A program made the translations under genes and the position numbers. 17,304 nt of DNA, from positions 1 to 17,304 of the forward strand of contig CAZJKJ010000073.1 in assembly GCA_964546435.1 (NCBI GenBank), written 5' to 3'. Each line of letters starts with the position of its first letter. Positions within the stretch are counted from its first letter, which is position 1. Under the pieces are notes generated by a model. It worked only from the letters and a program-made list of their open reading frames with translations. It did no database searches and was not told the origin of the DNA. Positions 14,362 through 17,304 of the stretch are shown here, piece after piece. Origin of the DNA: CAYNST01 sp964546435 (lineage in GTDB: Bacteria; Pseudomonadota; Gammaproteobacteria; Pseudomonadales; Cellvibrionaceae).

Positions 14362-15396
14362 TCACGTCATCAGGTTTGCGTAAAATTCAGCCAGCTGGCG
14401 CTTGGTGCGGTCGCGTCCATAAGTCTGTGCTATGGCGTGGCCTTGCCCGCGCAAGGTTTCGCGCAGGTTCCGGTCATCCAGTAATTGCGCCAGTTTGCGC
14501 GCGGCGGTTTCCACATCTCCGTCGTCAGCCACCAGCGCCGTACTGGCATCGTGCATGAATTCACTGGCACCACCGCCGGTAAATCCGACCACGGCGGCAC
14601 CGCAGGCCATGGCTTCGAGTGGCGGCAGGCCGAATCCTTCCGGATATCCGGTCGCGAGAAAAATGTCCGCTTGCTGGTACTCGTCGATCATCCGGGATTC
14701 GGGCACTCCGTCGATCAGCCGGAAGTCTGGCTGGCGGTCTTGCAACAGATGCTGGATCGCTTTCAGGTCGTCGGGATTTTTTCGCGGCAGGGCCAGAATC
14801 CGGTTGGTAACACGGCGCTCCGGCGCGGCCCGGAATTTGTCCAGATCGATGAAGTTATTGACCAGCGCCACGCTTCCCGGCGGGTCCCGGAGCAGGGTGG
14901 TCTGCAAATAACGGCCGCAAACCATGATCCGGTCATAGCCGAGTTCAAGATAGCCCCGTTGTTGATCGTTCGGGTTGAGTTTGCCGTACATATGCGTCCA
15001 GTTCTGGGCAAACATCACGGCCCTGGCCTTGCCGAACTGCAGTCCGAGATACGGCGTAATTTCCGGGCAGACGACTATGTCATTGGCCTGCAGTTGATAG
15101 CCGGTGTCAGCGATGGTGCGGCACTGGATCGGATAGTCGAAAAAGTTGCCTTCGTAGCGGCCCATGCGCAACGGCCAGGCGTCGTAGCCGAGTTCCTGCA
15201 ACAGCATGCAATGCTGGTACATGACTTTGATCCCCCCGACCGGCTTGGGCTGGCGCCGCCAATGTGTCCGGATATGCGCCCGCGCTTTGCCGCGCCGGGC
15301 CGCACGCCAGAGCTTGCGCAGGCTGTAATCGCTGCGGTGGATGTCGGGTATCAGATAAAAAATGCGTCCAATGTTCTGGTTGATGCCGGAAGTCAT
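14362..15396 (-). CDS. Family 4-type glycosyltransferase
   Basis: Predicted GT-B glycosyltransferase of 344 residues. The N-terminal domain contains RIFYLIPDIHRSDYSLRKLW (11-30), a basic segment (31-52), GGIKVMYQHCMLLQELGYDA (54-73) and NDIVVCPEITPYLG (105-118). The C-terminal donor domain has DIFLATGYPEGFGLPPLEAM (244-263), in which E253 and E261 form the E-x7-E motif, then GGGASEFMHD (274-283). GGIKVMYQ followed by a later PEGFGLPPLE block is typical of family 4 polysaccharide enzymes. The open frame reaches a TTG at 15567, but the extra 57 residues are not family-like and would run into the cysQ leader, so I start at ATG 15396; GTG 15408 is close by. It faces away from cysQ and converges on the second sulfotransferase with a 13-base gap. 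Confidence 0.86.
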   Translation of the reverse strand: MTSGINQNIGRIFYLIPDIHRSDYSLRKLWRAARRGKARAHIRTHWRRQPKPVGGIKVMYQHCMLLQELGYDAWPLRMGRYEGNFFDYPIQCRTIADTGYQLQANDIVVCPEITPYLGLQFGKARAVMFAQNWTHMYGKLNPNDQQRGYLELGYDRIMVCGRYLQTTLLRDPPGSVALVNNFIDLDKFRAAPERRVTNRILALPRKNPDDLKAIQHLLQDRQPDFRLIDGVPESRMIDEYQQADIFLATGYPEGFGLPPLEAMACGAAVVGFTGGGASEFMHDASTALVADDGDVETAARKLAQLLDDRNLRETLRGQGHAIAQTYGRDRTKRQLAEFYANLMT

Positions 15397-15595
15397 AGTC
15401 GATTTCACGTAATGCCGGAGGGGTGAGAGAAGCAAGTCGGGTTTGTCATAGTACCGCGCCGCAGGTGGGACCGGAACCACCAGCGCAGTGGGAACTGGGC
15501 GACACATCGGCGGTGTTTGCTGCGGTCTGCATGGATCGATTCTTGCTAACGCATCGAGGCCGAGCAAAGGGGCCCATCAACAGAGCCTGCGAGTG

Positions 15596-15601
15596 TATAA
15601 T
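15596..15601 (+). promoter_or_regulatory. Perfect -10 element upstream of cysQ
   Basis: TATAAT matches the sigma-70 -10 consensus at all six positions. No good -35 hexamer is visible 16-18 bases upstream, so an activator such as CysB may be needed; that is inference. A start near 15608 would give a leader of about 80 bases to the ATG at 15690 and excludes the longer upstream reading of the frame. Confidence 0.5.
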
Positions 15602-15676
15602 GCCGCGCTGCTCAGATGCCGGATGGCAACTTCTCCTTGAGGCAACCAGTCCGCTCGTCTATTTCCGCCCACTCTC

Positions 15677-15681
15677 GGAAG
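15677..15681 (+). promoter_or_regulatory. Ribosome binding site that selects the cysQ start
   Basis: GGAAG lies 8 bases before the ATG at 15690. The open frame extends back to 15423, but the extra 89 residues have no family similarity and the perfect -10 lies within them. Confidence 0.6.
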
Positions 15682-15689
15682 ATTATGCG

Positions 15690-16487
15690 ATGAACTACGA
15701 AAATCTGCTTGAAATTGCCTGTGCGGCAGCGGTTGATGCCGGACGTGCTATTTGCGAAGTTTATGAAAGCAATGACTTTGGCGTACAACTGAAAGATGAT
15801 CAGTCACCCCTGACGCTGGCGGATCAGCGAAGTCATGACGTCTTGATGGCGCGCCTCGATTCACTGGGCCATGGCCCGGTCCTTTCGGAGGAAGGGGCGG
15901 AAATCCCCTGGGCGACGCGGCGCAGCTGGGCGGAGTACTGGTTAATAGATCCGCTGGACGGCACCAAGGAATTTATCAAGCGCAACGGGGAATTTACTGT
16001 CAATATCGCGCTGATTAAAAACGGGGTGCCGGTGTTGGGGGTGGTTTATGCGCCGGCGAAGAAGTGGCTGTACTATGGCGCAGTCGGATGCGGTGCGTTC
16101 AAGCGCGAAGAGGACTCAGCCAAACCGCAGCGCATCGAAGTGGCGCCGGTTCCCGAGGGAAATGGCAGCTGGAAAATTGCCGGCAGTCGCTCCCATCAAA
16201 GTGACGAGTTCGCCGAATTCGTCAAGGTATTTCCCGACTGTGACATCGTCTCTATGGGCAGCTCCCTGAAGCTGTGCCTGGTGGCGGAAGGCCGTGCGGA
16301 CCTGTATCCGCGCCTGGGCCTGACCAGCGAGTGGGATACTGCGGCCGCGCAGGCGGTTGTAGAAGCCGCTGGCGGACAGGTCATTAATTGGGAAACGAAA
16401 GAGCCGTTGCGCTACAACTCGAAAGACTCGTTGCTCAATCCTTATTTTATCGTCTGTTCTGCGCCGTCAGAACTCTGGATGAATTAG
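15690..16487 (+). CDS. cysQ: 3'(2'),5'-bisphosphate nucleotidase CysQ
   Basis: Mg-dependent phosphatase of the inositol monophosphatase superfamily that converts 3'-phosphoadenosine 5'-phosphate (PAP) to AMP and phosphate. PAP is the product left after PAPS is used by sulfotransferases or PAPS reductase and is inhibitory when it builds up. The 265-residue protein shows the metal-binding set: SEEGAEIP (66-73; E67, E68), LIDPLDGTKEFI (85-96; D87 and D90), and EWDTAAAQAVVEAAGG (214-229; D216). DGTKEFIKRNGEFTVNIAL is characteristic of CysQ rather than of SuhB-type phosphatases. The position between two sulfotransferase genes and cysD fits a role in PAP recycling during sulfation. Promoter and ribosome binding site lie directly upstream; cysD follows after 124 bases on the same strand. 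Confidence 0.95.
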   Translation: MNYENLLEIACAAAVDAGRAICEVYESNDFGVQLKDDQSPLTLADQRSHDVLMARLDSLGHGPVLSEEGAEIPWATRRSWAEYWLIDPLDGTKEFIKRNGEFTVNIALIKNGVPVLGVVYAPAKKWLYYGAVGCGAFKREEDSAKPQRIEVAPVPEGNGSWKIAGSRSHQSDEFAEFVKVFPDCDIVSMGSSLKLCLVAEGRADLYPRLGLTSEWDTAAAQAVVEAAGGQVINWETKEPLRYNSKDSLLNPYFIVCSAPSELWMN

Positions 16488-16514
16488 GAAGCACCGGGGG
16501 ATTCGTCTGCAAGC

Positions 16515-16558
16515 GCCCCGTCCGTGGCCGGGGCTGGAATGATCCGTGTGGGCACACG
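16515..16558 (+). other. Two GC-rich hairpins in the cysQ-cysD gap
   Basis: GCCCCG (16515-16520) pairs with CGGGGC (16529-16534) around an 8-base loop, and CGTGT (16545-16549) pairs with ACACG (16554-16558) around GGGC. Neither is followed by a T-run. They could be a weak transcription barrier or an mRNA-stability element between cysQ and cysD. A small TTGAA-A-TTCAA palindrome (16592-16602) follows just before the cysD ribosome binding site. Confidence 0.35.
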
Positions 16559-16611
16559 TGCATGCAAGCACCAGGTGCCGAGATACGTTTATTGAAATTC
16601 AAGGAATAATT

Positions 16612-17304
16612 ATGTCCGTTACTCAGAAACGCCGTACCCACCTGAAGCAGCTCGAAGCGGAATCCATTTATATAATCCGGGAGGTGGCGGCACAGTTCGA
16701 CAACCCTGTCATGCTGTACTCGATCGGCAAAGACTCATCCGTCATGCTGCATCTTGCCCGCAAGGCTTTCGCCCCCGGCCCGCCGCCATTTCCGCTGATG
16801 CACGTCAACACCACCTGGAAATTCCGGGAAATGATCCAGTTCCGCGACCGGATGGCCGCAGAAGTGGGCATGCAACTGATTGAGCACATCAACGAAGACG
16901 GTCGGGCGGAAAACATCAATCCGTTCGATCACGGCAGTGCCAAATATACCGACATCATGAAAACCGTTGGCCTCAAGCAGGCGCTGGATAAATACGGCTT
17001 TGATGCGGCATTTGGTGGTGCACGCCGCGATGAAGAAAAATCCCGCGCGAAAGAGCGTGTCTACTCATTCCGTGACAAGTACCATCGCTGGGATCCGAAA
17101 AACCAGCGCCCCGAGCTCTGGAACCTGTACAACTCGCGCATCAACAAGGGTGAGAGCATTCGCGTGTTTCCCCTGTCGAACTGGACCGAGCTGGACATCT
17201 GGCAGTACATCTATCTGGAGCAGATACCGATTGTGCCCCTGTATCTGTCGGCCCAGCGCCCGGTCGTGGAACGCGACGGCATGCTGATCATGGTGGATGA
17301 TGAC
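16612..17304 (+). CDS. cysD: Sulfate adenylyltransferase subunit 2 (partial, 3' end outside the window)
   Basis: Catalytic small subunit of ATP sulfurylase, which with the GTPase CysN makes adenosine 5'-phosphosulfate (APS) from sulfate and ATP. The visible 231 residues cover about three quarters of the usual 300. The PP-loop motif is YSIGKDSSVMLHLARKAF (36-53). Long stretches are the same as E. coli CysD: LKQALDKYGFDAAFGGARRD with one change, EEKSRAKERVYSFRD, WDPKNQRPELWN, and INKGESIRVFPLSNWTELDI. AAGGA lies 6 nt before the ATG. At residue 66 the HVDT motif of E. coli reads HVNT (N66). The frame is open to the last base. cysN and cysC would be expected downstream. In this setting the product feeds PAPS to the sulfotransferases, but it also serves normal cysteine biosynthesis. 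Confidence 0.96.
   Translation, partial: MSVTQKRRTHLKQLEAESIYIIREVAAQFDNPVMLYSIGKDSSVMLHLARKAFAPGPPPFPLMHVNTTWKFREMIQFRDRMAAEVGMQLIEHINEDGRAENINPFDHGSAKYTDIMKTVGLKQALDKYGFDAAFGGARRDEEKSRAKERVYSFRDKYHRWDPKNQRPELWNLYNSRINKGESIRVFPLSNWTELDIWQYIYLEQIPIVPLYLSAQRPVVERDGMLIMVDDD

Noticed and set aside
14485..15426. Plus-strand open frame (313 codons) opposite the minus-strand glycosyltransferase
   Set aside because: The minus frame carries the E-x7-E motif and GT-B features; the plus frame reads as an antisense shadow.
15397..15567. 57-residue N-terminal extension of the minus-strand glycosyltransferase
   Set aside because: It starts with TTG, has no family similarity and would run into the cysQ leader; ATG 15396 gives a normal length.
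15423..15689. 89-residue N-terminal extension of cysQ
   Set aside because: Family length, a GGAAG ribosome binding site before ATG 15690 and a TATAAT inside the extension all favour the shorter protein.

Overview
The window looks like chromosomal DNA of a free-living, probably marine, gammaproteobacterium. The basis is the rnr-rlmB pair, an RNase R that keeps E. coli numbering at its active site, a CysD that reads almost like the E. coli protein, and a DUF3530 gene divergent from rpe. Genus cannot be fixed from sequence alone; a Cellvibrionales- or Marinobacter-like organism is a guess. I saw no tRNA or rRNA gene, CRISPR array, transposase or integrase.

Layout. (1) 1-5515 is mostly housekeeping: rnr and rlmB (RNA processing and 23S rRNA methylation), a small acidic exported protein of unknown function, a convergent DUF3530 lipase-fold protein, and rpe. 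(2) 5580-8703 is a polysaccharide export operon behind a good sigma-70-like promoter: a Wza-type outer-membrane lipoprotein, a CpsD/Wzc-like cytoplasmic ATPase whose P-loop has lost its key residues, and a Wzz-type chain-length protein. All three resemble the versions found in XrtA/PEP-CTERM exopolysaccharide loci, but no exosortase is present here. (3) 8887-11009 (minus) holds a coupled pair of glycosyltransferases, GT4 then GT2. (4) 11010-11398 is a 389-base divergent regulatory gap. (5) 11399-14348 (plus) holds a WbbL-like GT2 gene overlapping by 4 nt a carbohydrate-type sulfotransferase, followed by a second, different sulfotransferase. (6) 14362-15396 (minus) is another GT4-type glycosyltransferase. 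(7) 15690-17304 (plus) holds cysQ and the start of cysD, which is cut by the window end.

How the parts may work together. CysD (with CysN and CysC, presumably downstream) starts the path from sulfate to APS and PAPS. The two sulfotransferases would use PAPS, and CysQ would remove the inhibitory by-product PAP. Four glycosyltransferases would build the glycan, and the Wza/Wzz/kinase-like set would control its length and export. The simplest reading is a locus for a sulfated exopolysaccharide or capsule, with the sulfate-donor and PAP-recycling genes next to the sulfotransferases. The polymerase (Wzy), flippase (Wzx) and initiating phosphoglycosyltransferase are not in the window. The substrate of the sulfotransferases is inferred, not shown.
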